A DNA stretch of 11,477 nt from CAYOMP01 sp964405075 (GTDB lineage: Bacteria; Bacillota; Clostridia; Lachnospirales; Lachnospiraceae), in NCBI GenBank assembly GCA_964405075.1, contig CAYOMP010000088.1:1-11477 (forward strand), in the 5' to 3' direction. This document shows positions 1 through 6,392 of the stretch, piece by piece. Position 1 is the first letter of the stretch; each line of letters opens with the position of its first letter. A model generated the notes under the pieces. The model made no database searches and was not told the DNA's origin. It saw nothing but the letters and a program-made list of their open reading frames with translations. A program made the position numbers and the translations under genes.

Positions 1-1
1 T

Positions 2-661
2 GGACCATTTACAGACAGTATTGGAACTCAGAGATACCAAAGTGAAATGACACAGATATTGGTGTATTATGGGGAGCCTGCACCATATTCGCAAGCTCAG
101 GAAATCTATATAGATTTAATTCCCATTGGAAATTATGTGGAGAGCGGTGTATGGAATATAGTGTTAACAGGAGAGAGAATAGTTGAAGGAATATATGATA
201 TGTGGCTTCCGTCGGCTGCAGCACTTAGTCCTCAGACACTTTTTTTACAGCCATCGAAACAGACTACACTTACGATACCTTCAACAGCATCAAAAGTAAT
301 ATCAGTAGGAGCCTATAATGCATTGAATTTTGGTTATGCAGATTTTTCGGGAAGGGGTTATATAAGAGGAGGAAACATAATAAAACCAGATATAGTAGCA
401 CCCGGGGTAGATATTACGGCTGCAAAAGCAGGAGGGGGATATGCAAGCTTTACTGGAACATCTATGGCAACTCCATTTGTTACAGGAGCGGCAGCATTAA
501 TGATGGAATGGGGGATAGGACGGGAAAATGATGTATTCCTGTATGGTGAAAAGGTAAAAGCATATTTAATATCAGGTGCAAGACAACTTCCTGGATTTTA
601 CAGTCCTAATGAACTCACGGGCTATGGCGCGTTGTGTGTAAGTGATAGTTTGCCAATTTGA
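2..661 (+). CDS. Subtilisin-like (S8 family) serine protease, C-terminal part, Csp-like
   Basis: This is the 3' end of a subtilase whose start, catalytic Asp and catalytic His lie upstream of the window. The frame is open from base 2, so the first in-window ATG at 47 is not the true start. About 219 residues are visible. The motif GTSMATP, with the nucleophile Ser encoded at 461-463 (visible residue 154), is the S8 active-site serine block, preceded by the usual K-P-D-I-V-A-P-G segment. The stretch before it, ending in a G-x-W...G-x-Y-D-x-W-L-P pattern, resembles the jelly-roll domain inserted ahead of the catalytic Ser in clostridial Csp-type proteases, some of which act in spore germination. 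That placement is from family knowledge; whether this copy is a germination protease, a cell-wall-associated protease or something else cannot be decided from the fragment. The serine is intact, so this half is not visibly a pseudoprotease. Confidence 0.88.
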   Translation, partial: GPFTDSIGTQRYQSEMTQILVYYGEPAPYSQAQEIYIDLIPIGNYVESGVWNIVLTGERIVEGIYDMWLPSAAALSPQTLFLQPSKQTTLTIPSTASKVISVGAYNALNFGYADFSGRGYIRGGNIIKPDIVAPGVDITAAKAGGGYASFTGTSMATPFVTGAAALMMEWGIGRENDVFLYGEKVKAYLISGARQLPGFYSPNELTGYGALCVSDSLPI

Positions 662-664
662 CAT

Positions 665-694
665 TTGACTATAACTATAAGATGAAAATATATT
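665..694 (+). promoter_or_regulatory. Possible sigma-A promoter for the radical SAM gene
   Basis: TTGACT at 665-670 and TATATT at 689-694 are separated by 18 bases. The match is good but the surrounding sequence is AT-rich, so chance hits are expected. If used, the transcript would carry a leader of roughly 280 bases that includes the structured element at 826-938. No better promoter was found closer to the ATG at 985. Confidence 0.3.
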
Positions 695-825
695 AGATAT
701 GAGATGGTATTCAGGTCAAATAAATAGGTCATTGCTGTATTAATTTTACCAATAAAGGTACGAGTACTCCATGTAAAAACGAATATATGTTTGTGGTTTT
801 ATAACAGATATGATAAAATACAAAA

Positions 826-938
826 TATCGCACTCAAGGAAAAAGGAAGCACGAAGGTCGTGAGTATTTACTTTTTCTGGCGCGATACCGACAAAATCAT
901 AAGTGCGAAGCACGACAGACACAAAGTGTATGGATTTT
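826..938. repeat. Structured intergenic element with nested inverted repeats
   Basis: Two adjacent fold units are visible. In the first, TATCGC (826-831) pairs with GCGATA (882-887), GGAAAAAG (838-845) pairs with CTTTTTCT (871-878, one G-U pair), and CACGA (850-854) pairs with TCGTG (858-862) around an AGG loop. In the second, AAAATCATA (893-901) pairs with TAT-G-GATTTT (929-938, one bulged G) and encloses two short hairpins, GTGC-GAA-GCAC (903-913) and CAC-AAA-GTG (920-928). This arrangement suggests a structured RNA leader, a small RNA or a dispersed intergenic repeat. I do not recognise it as any named riboswitch, and the strand is not determined. Confidence 0.45.
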
Positions 939-984
939 GGAGGTAAAAGAAGTATAGAACTTTGAATTTATAGGAGAAAAGAAA

Positions 985-1854
985 ATGCATTTTGTAGACG
1001 CAAAAGGAATATTGTCAGCAAAAAATGGAATGAACATTTATCGAGGTTGTACCCACGGTTGCATATATTGTGATGCCAGAAGTAAATGCTATCAAATTAA
1101 TCATGAATTTGAGGATATAGAAGTTAAGCAAAATGCTCCTCAATTACTAGAGCGTGCCTTAAAATCCAAAAGACAAAAATGTATGATTGGAACGGGGGCA
1201 ATGAGCGATCCATATATGCATTGTGAGGAAAAGCTTGGATTAACCAGAAAGTGTTTGGAAATAATTGATTATTATGAATTTGGATTAGCTATTCAGACAA
1301 AGTCAGATAGAATATTAAGAGATTTGGACTTATTAAAGAGCATTAATCAAAAGGCTAAGTGTGTAGTGCAAATGACCATGACAACCTATGATGAAGAATT
1401 GTGTAAGATTATAGAGCCTAATGTATGCACTACTAAGAAACGTTTTGAGACATTGCAAATTATGAAGGAGAATAATATTCCTACTGTGGTATGGTTGACT
1501 CCAATACTACCATTCATTAATGATACAAAGGAAAATATACAAGGGATTTTGGACTATTGTATTGAGGCAAATGTAAAAGGAATTATTTGTTTTGATATGG
1601 GAGTTACACTTCGAGAAGGAGATAGAGAATATTTTTACGCAGCATTAGATAAGCATTTTCCGGGGATGAAGATGAAATATCACAGGAAATTTGGTTACGC
1701 ATATGAGATTAACAGTGATAGAAATACTGAATTAATGAAAATGTTTCATTCGGAATGTGTAAAACATAATATTTTACACACACCGAAGGATGTTTTTGGA
1801 TATATAAAGACCTTTGAAAGTAATAATTCTTATGAACAGCTTAGCTTATTTTAG
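985..1854 (+). CDS. SPL-family (SplB-like, COG1533) radical SAM protein
   Basis: The 289-residue product has the radical SAM cluster motif C-x3-C-x2-C at Cys22, Cys26 and Cys29 (C-T-H-G-C-I-Y-C), which holds a [4Fe-4S] cluster that cleaves S-adenosylmethionine. The following T-G-A-M-S-D-P-Y segment and the C-terminal Q-L-S-L-F tail are typical of the SplB-like radical SAM group related to, but shorter than, spore photoproduct lyase. The family's substrate is generally unknown, so a DNA-repair role should not be assumed. The start at 985 is supported by AGGAG at 972-976, eight bases upstream, and by the family's usual short N-terminus before the first cysteine. It stands alone: its upstream neighbour is over 300 bases away and its downstream neighbour is convergent. 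It is a soluble cytoplasmic protein with no membrane segment. Confidence 0.9.
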   Translation: MHFVDAKGILSAKNGMNIYRGCTHGCIYCDARSKCYQINHEFEDIEVKQNAPQLLERALKSKRQKCMIGTGAMSDPYMHCEEKLGLTRKCLEIIDYYEFGLAIQTKSDRILRDLDLLKSINQKAKCVVQMTMTTYDEELCKIIEPNVCTTKKRFETLQIMKENNIPTVVWLTPILPFINDTKENIQGILDYCIEANVKGIICFDMGVTLREGDREYFYAALDKHFPGMKMKYHRKFGYAYEINSDRNTELMKMFHSECVKHNILHTPKDVFGYIKTFESNNSYEQLSLF

Positions 1855-1884
1855 ATTGGTAAAAATGTTATATCATACAAAAGT

Positions 1885-1899
1885 ATTTTTCGTAAAAAT
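1885..1899. terminator. Weak AT-rich hairpin between convergent genes
   Basis: ATTTTT (1885-1890) and AAAAAT (1894-1899) form a 6-base AT-only stem around CGT, in the 63-base space between the stops of two convergent genes. Its position suggests a terminator, but the stem is weak and lacks G-C pairs, so this is a tentative call. Confidence 0.2.
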
Positions 1900-1917
1900 T
1901 CAGTTATAAAGAAAACG

Positions 1918-2406
1918 CTATTTTTGTCGGCTCTTTCTTATTTTCTTACCTTCACTACCAATAACAGCACTAAGTGTCAATATGCAAACGCCAATGAATA
2001 TAAAGAAATCTGATATATTGAAAACAGTATCTTTTAACTTTTCGTTTTTACAATTGAAACTTACATAGTCCACAACGTATTTGCGTTTGATTCTGTCATA
2101 CACATTACTGGCACCACCGCCTAGAATAAAACTTAAGGCGAGTTTAATGGCATTCATTCCCTTTTTGCCAACGGCAGCAGCCTGAGCCGCCAGTACTCCA
2201 AGTACAAGAGCTGTTGAAAATCCGGCAACGAACTGCTGGTTATTCTCGCCTATATTTCTGGCACCACCTTTGTTGTGAATACGTCTGATTATTAGTTTAT
2301 CTTTGCATACGTATTTGTCTTTGTTATATTCTATTTTTGCTTCTGCGTAATCTTTAATAAACAAATCGCTTATAAATATTGTGGCAGCCACTAAAAAATA
2401 TTTCAT
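1918..2406 (-). CDS. Divergent signal peptidase II (LspA-like) lipoprotein peptidase
   Basis: Signal peptidase II removes the signal peptide from diacylglyceryl-modified prolipoproteins in the cytoplasmic membrane. This 162-residue product is close to the usual family length. It keeps the family landmarks: S-D-x3-K in the first helix (Asp14), N-x-G-G-A-R (from Asn45), G-G-G-A-S-N-V-Y-D-R (Asn101, Asp104, Arg105), V-V-D-Y (Asp113) and F-N-I-S-D (Asp133). Asp113 and Asp133 match the catalytic aspartate pair of the family. Hydrophobic segments lie near residues 2-18, 60-79, 84-104 and 130-150, and a lysine/arginine-rich tail follows. The start at 2406 is preferred over an in-frame ATG 15 codons upstream because AAGGAGA sits six bases before it and the shorter form begins directly in helix 1. 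It is not in the usual lspA-rluD context, and the N-x-G-G-A-R segment departs from the usual N-T-G-A-A-F, so it may be a second, specialised copy. Confidence 0.8.
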   Translation of the reverse strand: MKYFLVAATIFISDLFIKDYAEAKIEYNKDKYVCKDKLIIRRIHNKGGARNIGENNQQFVAGFSTALVLGVLAAQAAAVGKKGMNAIKLALSFILGGGASNVYDRIKRKYVVDYVSFNCKNEKLKDTVFNISDFFIFIGVCILTLSAVIGSEGKKIRKSRQK

Positions 2407-2449
2407 ATGTATCTCCTTTTTTGTGGAATGTGTTGAAACCTTTAAGAAC

Positions 2450-2478
2450 ATTATAAAATAGCCAAAAGAATTTTACAA
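2450..2478 (-). promoter_or_regulatory. Sigma-A promoter of the LspA-like gene
   Basis: On the minus strand, TTGTAA (2473-2478) and TATAAT (2450-2455) are separated by exactly 17 bases. Transcription would start near 2443, giving a leader of about 37 bases before the ATG at 2406. This suggests the LspA-like gene can be expressed independently of the DUF3792-type gene upstream of it. Confidence 0.6.
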
Positions 2479-2506
2479 CAAAACAAAATGTTAATATTAT
2501 GTGTAT

Positions 2507-2875
2507 TTATGACATCATACCGCCAACTGAACCACTAATTAAGCAAAAGGCAGCAGTGGAAAATATACTTTGCACAGAACTTGTAATTGAGTGATTAACC
2601 AATAGAGAAATAATAACTAATATTACAAAGTAGACGAAGGCATTTAGTAATCCCCACATGTATTTTTTTTCTTTCTGGATTTTACCTGTTACAAAGCCCC
2701 CAACAAAGCAAGAAATTATGTAAATAATATTTATTCCCATATATGCCTGTGGTTCTGATAGGTCAAATTTGTATACAATAAGGGATAGAATTAGTAGGGT
2801 GAAAATAGTTATAACATAAGAAAAAATAGTTGTTTTTAAAATGTTTTGGAATTTATTTAGGGCAAAATTATTCAT
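2507..2875 (-). CDS. Small four-helix membrane protein, DUF3792 / TIGR04086 type
   Basis: The 122-residue product is almost entirely hydrophobic, with four likely transmembrane segments near residues 16-35, 46-64, 73-93 and 102-120. The G-G-F-V-T-G-K motif at residues 59-65, followed by a charged loop, a tryptophan-glycine start to helix 3 and a final G-G at 118-119, fits the DUF3792/TIGR04086 family of small Firmicute membrane proteins, whose function is unknown. The assignment is from remembered pattern, not a search. The start is supported by GGAGG on the minus strand (2879-2883), although the spacing to ATG is short (three bases). It lies 100 bases upstream of the LspA-like gene on the same strand, but that gene has its own promoter, so co-transcription is possible rather than required. 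Confidence 0.7.
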   Translation of the reverse strand: MNNFALNKFQNILKTTIFSYVITIFTLLILSLIVYKFDLSEPQAYMGINIIYIISCFVGGFVTGKIQKEKKYMWGLLNAFVYFVILVIISLLVNHSITSSVQSIFSTAAFCLISGSVGGMMS

Positions 2876-2989
2876 ATTCCTCCAATTGAAAAAGACATCC
2901 GCATATATATTCTCTTATTAATTATTATTAAAAGAAAGAGATAAATATTCGTGATTAGCAATAAAAAGGAAATGCATTTATGAAATAAT

Positions 2990-3161
2990 TTTTTATATCA
3001 TAGGAAACACTGCTATGAATTAATGTGATAAAGCGTTGGGCTATCCTATGATATAAAAAGCACTCCGTACAATATGCGCAGCTTGCGGAAGAGAATTTTG
3101 CCATAAAGGCACCGCTCGCGCGCAAAGAGTTTGCAAGCAAACTCTTTATTCTTTGACAAAG
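2990..3161. repeat. Multi-hairpin intergenic element, probably a dispersed repeat
   Basis: Four stem-loops follow one another. Hairpin A is a perfect 16-base inverted repeat, TTTTTATATCATAGGA (2990-3005) against 3044-3059, with a 38-base loop. Hairpin B has nested stems TGCGC/GCGCA (3075-3079 with 3120-3124), GCGG/CCGC (3085-3088 with 3112-3115) and TGCC/GGCA (3099-3102 with 3108-3111). Hairpin C is a perfect 11-base stem, AAAGAGTTTGC (3124-3134) against 3137-3147. Hairpin D is CTTTG-A-CAAAG (3151-3161). The core at 3061-3123 has about 56% G+C by hand count, far above its flanks. No transposase is present. The regular build suggests a mobile or amplified non-coding repeat rather than a terminator, since none of the stems has a long T run after it. 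Confidence 0.6.
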
Positions 3162-3192
3162 GGCGTTTTTAAATTTAGTTATAAAATATGTT

Positions 3193-3220
3193 TTGAAATT
3201 TATTTAGAAAAGAGTATAAT
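3193..3220 (+). promoter_or_regulatory. Sigma-A promoter of the ABC exporter gene
   Basis: TTGAAA (3193-3198) and a perfect TATAAT (3215-3220) are separated by 16 bases. Transcription would begin near 3227, about 45 bases before the ATG at 3272. The promoter lies just downstream of the hairpin block, so that block would not be in the transcript. Confidence 0.6.
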
Positions 3221-3271
3221 AGTAAAAATTACAGTAAGAGAAAATAGATTAATTAATGAGGAGACAGAAAA

Positions 3272-5020
3272 ATGGAACATAAGTGGAAAAAATTATTATC
3301 ATTTTATAAGCCGTATAAGTTATGGCTTTTTGCAGATTTGTTTTTTGCTGTGTTAGGAGCAGCAGTGACTCTAATTATACCGTTGATTGTTAGATATATT
3401 ACAAATGAAGTGGTATTCTTTAGTGCAAGTGAGTCGTTTTCGATGATTATGAAGCTTGCTATAGTTATGATTGCACTAGTATTATTAGAAGCTTATTGTA
3501 ATTTCTTCATAGCATATTATGGACATATTATGGGTGCTAAGATGGAATTTGATATGCGAAATGAGATATTTAGGCATTATCAGAAATTATCCTTTGCATT
3601 TTTTGATAACCAAAAAACTGGACAGTTAATGTCTAGAGTTACCAATGATTTGTTTGAAATTAGCGAACTATTACATCATGGACCAGAAGATTTATTCATT
3701 TCTTTAATCAAATTTGTAGGTTCTTTCGTGATATTATTTGCCATAGATAAGAAATTGACTTTGGTAGCATTTGCATTCCTGCCTATTATGATAGCTTATG
3801 CTTTTTTCTTTAACATAAGAATGAAACGGGCTTTTAAGGAAAATAGGGCTAAGGTAGCGGATATTAACAGCCAGATAGAGGACAATCTCTCAGGTATTCG
3901 AGTAGTAAAATCTTTTGCCAATGAAAAGATAGAGTTAGAAAAGTTTAATAAGAAAAATAGTAAATTCGTAGATGCTAAGAGAAGAAGTTACTTTTATATG
4001 GGTGGTTATCATTCAGGCTTGGGTGCCTTAACAACTATGGTAACCATAACAGTACTTGCATCAGGAGCATTTTTTATAACTAAGGGAAGTCTTGAAGTTA
4101 CAGATTTAATTACTTTCTTATTGTACATTAATAACTTTACAGAACCAGTCAAAAAGTTAATTAACTTTACGGAACAGTTCCAAAATGGTTGGACGGGCTA
4201 CGAAAGATTTTTAGAAATAATGGAGGTTGAGCCTGATATTGCAGACCAACCTAATGCAATAGATATCAAAGAAGTGAAAGGTGAAATTAAGTTTGAAGAT
4301 GTAGCTTTTACATATGAAGAGAATCAGGCTAGTGTTTTAGAAGGAATTAATCTAGACATTAAGAGTGGCGAATATGTGGCATTAGTGGGTTCATCAGGGG
4401 CTGGAAAAACTACGCTGTGTAGTTTGATTCCACGTTTTTATGATGTGACCAAGGGAAGAATTACAATAGATGATATTGACATTAGAAACATCAAATTGAG
4501 AAGCTTAAGGGAAAATATTGGTATTGTGCAACAGGATGTATACTTGTTTGCTGGAACAATTATGGATAATATAAGATATGGTAAGCCAGGTGCTACAAAT
4601 GAAGAAATAATTCAGGCAGCAAAAAATGCCAATGCACATGACTTTATTATGTCGTTTCCAGATGGATATGATACAGATATAGGACAAAGGGGTGTTAAAC
4701 TATCAGGTGGACAAAAGCAGAGATTATCTATTGCCAGAGTTTTCTTAAAAAATCCACCAATTCTGATATTTGATGAGGCCACTTCTGCATTAGATAATGA
4801 GAGTGAAAGAGTGGTTCAGGAATCCCTTGAAAAATTAGCAAAGAATAGAACAACAATAGTAATTGCACATAGATTATCTACCATTAGAAATGCCAAAAAG
4901 ATAGTGGTTTTAACGGAAAATGGTATTGAAGAGGAAGGCAATCACGAGGAATTAATAGCTAAAAAAGGTATATACGAGAACTTGTATAATATGCAGTTCA
5001 AAAGAAGTGAAAAACAATAG
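3272..5020 (+). CDS. ABC exporter half-transporter (fused permease and ATPase)
   Basis: The 582-residue product is a type IV ABC exporter half-unit of usual length. Residues about 15-300 form the six-helix transmembrane domain, including the F-F-D-x3-T-G-Q-L-M-S-R coupling-helix region. The nucleotide-binding domain follows with Walker A G-S-S-G-A-G-K-T (373-380), a Q-loop in I-V-Q-Q-D-V, the signature L-S-G-G-Q (477-481), Walker B ending in D501 with catalytic E502, D-loop S-A-L-D, and H-loop His533. All ATPase residues are present, so it should be active. No partner half-transporter is adjacent, so it probably works as a homodimer exporting lipids, peptides or drugs; the substrate cannot be read from sequence. 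The start is set by GAGGAG at 3259-3264, seven bases upstream, under its own promoter. It is not linked in function to either neighbour. Confidence 0.93.
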   Translation: MEHKWKKLLSFYKPYKLWLFADLFFAVLGAAVTLIIPLIVRYITNEVVFFSASESFSMIMKLAIVMIALVLLEAYCNFFIAYYGHIMGAKMEFDMRNEIFRHYQKLSFAFFDNQKTGQLMSRVTNDLFEISELLHHGPEDLFISLIKFVGSFVILFAIDKKLTLVAFAFLPIMIAYAFFFNIRMKRAFKENRAKVADINSQIEDNLSGIRVVKSFANEKIELEKFNKKNSKFVDAKRRSYFYMGGYHSGLGALTTMVTITVLASGAFFITKGSLEVTDLITFLLYINNFTEPVKKLINFTEQFQNGWTGYERFLEIMEVEPDIADQPNAIDIKEVKGEIKFEDVAFTYEENQASVLEGINLDIKSGEYVALVGSSGAGKTTLCSLIPRFYDVTKGRITIDDIDIRNIKLRSLRENIGIVQQDVYLFAGTIMDNIRYGKPGATNEEIIQAAKNANAHDFIMSFPDGYDTDIGQRGVKLSGGQKQRLSIARVFLKNPPILIFDEATSALDNESERVVQESLEKLAKNRTTIVIAHRLSTIRNAKKIVVLTENGIEEEGNHEELIAKKGIYENLYNMQFKRSEKQ

Positions 5021-5321
5021 ATGGTTCTATTTATAAGAATAGTTGTGGTTGATTTATGGAAATGTATTTGTTAATATAAAGGTTATGTTGTATACATAAG
5101 GGTATAAATAAAACAACAGAAGCCAGATATGTGCAATTAGTGTAGCTGAAAAGACTTTAATAGTAATGAATGCATAGTTGTATGTATAATACAAGGTGTT
5201 AGATTAGTTAATAATTAAAGAGAAGCTTAGAATGCATTAAACGTTGATTGTACGAGAAAAAAAGGGATTATTGCTTATGCAAAGTGTGTTTCAGATAGTT
5301 TAGATAAAAAGGGGAGATAAT
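5021..5321. other. AT-rich non-coding gap before hisC, nothing decisive
   Basis: This 301-base gap has no coding frame and no T-box motif, although hisC follows. A small stem CTATT/AATAG (5027-5031 with 5038-5042) and an imperfect one built from TGTTG-TATAC (5086-5095) and GTATA...CAACA (5102-5118) are visible; neither is followed by a T run. A TATAAT at 5185-5190 lacks a recognisable -35 box, and TTGCTT-17-GATAGT near 5273-5301 is only a weak alternative for hisC. Confidence 0.5.
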
Positions 5322-6374
5322 ATGTCTTGGAAGAATAACGTTAGAAAAGTTGTACCATATGTACCAGGTGAACAGCCTGAATTTACAGATGTTATTAAGT
5401 TAAATACTAATGAGAATCCATATCCGCCATCAGAGCAAGTAGTTAAGGTAATTAATGAATTTGATACAGAAAAGTTAAAATTGTATCCAAATCCAGAAGC
5501 AAAAGAATTAGTAGTAGAGCTTGCTAAATACTATAATGTAAAAGAAGAAAATGTATTTGTTGGTGTTGGTTCTGATGATGTAATTGGAATGGCATTTTTA
5601 ACATTTTTTAATTCAGATAAACCAATTCTGTTTCCTGATATTACATATTCATTCTATAGTGTATGGGCAGATTTATATAGGATACCTTATGAAAGACCTG
5701 CATTGGATGAACAGTTAAAGATAGTTAAGGAAGACTATTTTAGGGAAAATGGTGGAATAATTATTCCTAATCCAAATGCTCCAACAGCAATATATGAAGA
5801 ATTAAATAATATTGAAGAAATAATAAAGGCTAATCCCGATTCAGTAGTTATTATTGATGAAGCTTATATTGATTTTGGTGGAAAGTCAGCATTGGAACTT
5901 GTTGACAAATATGACAATCTGTTAGTTGTGCAGACTTATTCTAAGTCACGTTCTATGGCTGGTATGAGAATTGGATTTGCTATTGGTAATGCAGAGCTTA
6001 TTAAATGCTTGAATGATGTTAAGTATTCATATAATTCATATACTATGAATATGACTGCAATTAAGGCTGGTGCAGCAGCTTTGAAGGACAAAGAATATTT
6101 TGAAAAGACAACAAATATGATAATTGCTACGAGAGAAAGAATGAAGGAAGAATTTAAAAAATTAGGTTTTTCTTTGACGGATTCAAAAGCAAACTTCTTA
6201 TTTGTGACGCATCCTGAGTATAAGGCAAAGGATTTATTTGAAGCACTAAAAGCTGAAAAGATTTTTGTAAGATATTTTAATGCTGATAGAATTGATAATT
6301 ACTTAAGAATTACAATTGGAACAGATAAAGAAATGGATACATTAATAGAAGCTTTAAGGAAAATAATGAAATAG
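5322..6374 (+). CDS. hisC: Histidinol-phosphate aminotransferase
   Basis: HisC transfers an amino group from glutamate to imidazole-acetol phosphate to make histidinol phosphate in histidine biosynthesis, using pyridoxal phosphate. The 350-residue length is normal. The N-terminal L-N-T-N-E-N-P-Y-P-P is the family's substrate-binding opening. P-N-P-N-A-P-T lies near residues 146-155, D-E-A-Y at 179-182 contacts the cofactor, Lys208 in T-Y-S-K-S-R-S forms the Schiff base, and Arg329 in Y-L-R-I-T-I-G-T should bind the substrate carboxylate. The start is set by GGGGAG five bases upstream. The gene is not in a his operon; it is followed 18 bases later by popT and probably shares its transcript. 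Standalone copies may have relaxed specificity toward aromatic substrates, and related enzymes include threonine-phosphate decarboxylase, but the overall pattern favours HisC. Confidence 0.88.
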   Translation: MSWKNNVRKVVPYVPGEQPEFTDVIKLNTNENPYPPSEQVVKVINEFDTEKLKLYPNPEAKELVVELAKYYNVKEENVFVGVGSDDVIGMAFLTFFNSDKPILFPDITYSFYSVWADLYRIPYERPALDEQLKIVKEDYFRENGGIIIPNPNAPTAIYEELNNIEEIIKANPDSVVIIDEAYIDFGGKSALELVDKYDNLLVVQTYSKSRSMAGMRIGFAIGNAELIKCLNDVKYSYNSYTMNMTAIKAGAAALKDKEYFEKTTNMIIATRERMKEEFKKLGFSLTDSKANFLFVTHPEYKAKDLFEALKAEKIFVRYFNADRIDNYLRITIGTDKEMDTLIEALRKIMK

Positions 6375-6392
6375 AGGAAAGAAAGGATTATT

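Larger units (their letters stand above)
662..984. other. Non-coding gap between the S8 protease and the radical SAM gene
   Basis: This 323-base gap has no plausible coding frame. The first part (662-820) is AT-rich and holds only a possible promoter just after the protease stop. The second part (826-938) is richer in G+C and contains the nested inverted repeats listed separately. There is no classical GC stem followed by a long T run to terminate the protease transcript. The small hairpin CACGA-AGG-TCGTG at 850-862, followed by a T-rich stretch to 876, is the nearest candidate. Confidence 0.6.
2876..3271. other. Non-coding gap between divergent genes, holding a repeat-like block and a promoter
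   Basis: The gap of almost 400 bases lies between the divergent DUF3792-type gene and the ABC exporter gene. 2884-2988 is very AT-rich and must contain the minus-strand promoter, though I could not pick a convincing pair of hexamers. 2990-3161 is the multi-hairpin element. 3193-3220 is the ABC promoter. A minus-strand frame of about 61 codons crosses the hairpin block, but it lacks a convincing ribosome binding site and is best explained as a by-product of the repeat. Confidence 0.6.

Noticed and set aside
2407..2451. A 15-codon upstream extension of the LspA-like gene
   Set aside because: The internal ATG at 2406 has a strong AAGGAGA site and matches the family's start; the extension overlaps the promoter's transcription start.
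2990..3059. Perfect 16-base inverted repeat as the terminal repeats of an insertion sequence
   Set aside because: Only 38 bases lie between the arms, no transposase is present and I see no clear target-site duplication.
2955..3140. A 61-codon minus-strand frame across the hairpin block
   Set aside because: It is made of the inverted repeats themselves, has no convincing ribosome binding site and no recognisable protein features; it looks like a by-product of the repeat.
3153..3356. A 67-codon plus-strand frame overlapping the start of the ABC exporter
   Set aside because: It crosses the ABC promoter and leader and overlaps the well-supported ABC start in another frame.
5021..5321. T-box or other amino-acid-responsive leader ahead of hisC
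   Set aside because: No T-box consensus, specifier stem or terminator/antiterminator pair is visible; the short AT-rich stems there are expected by chance.
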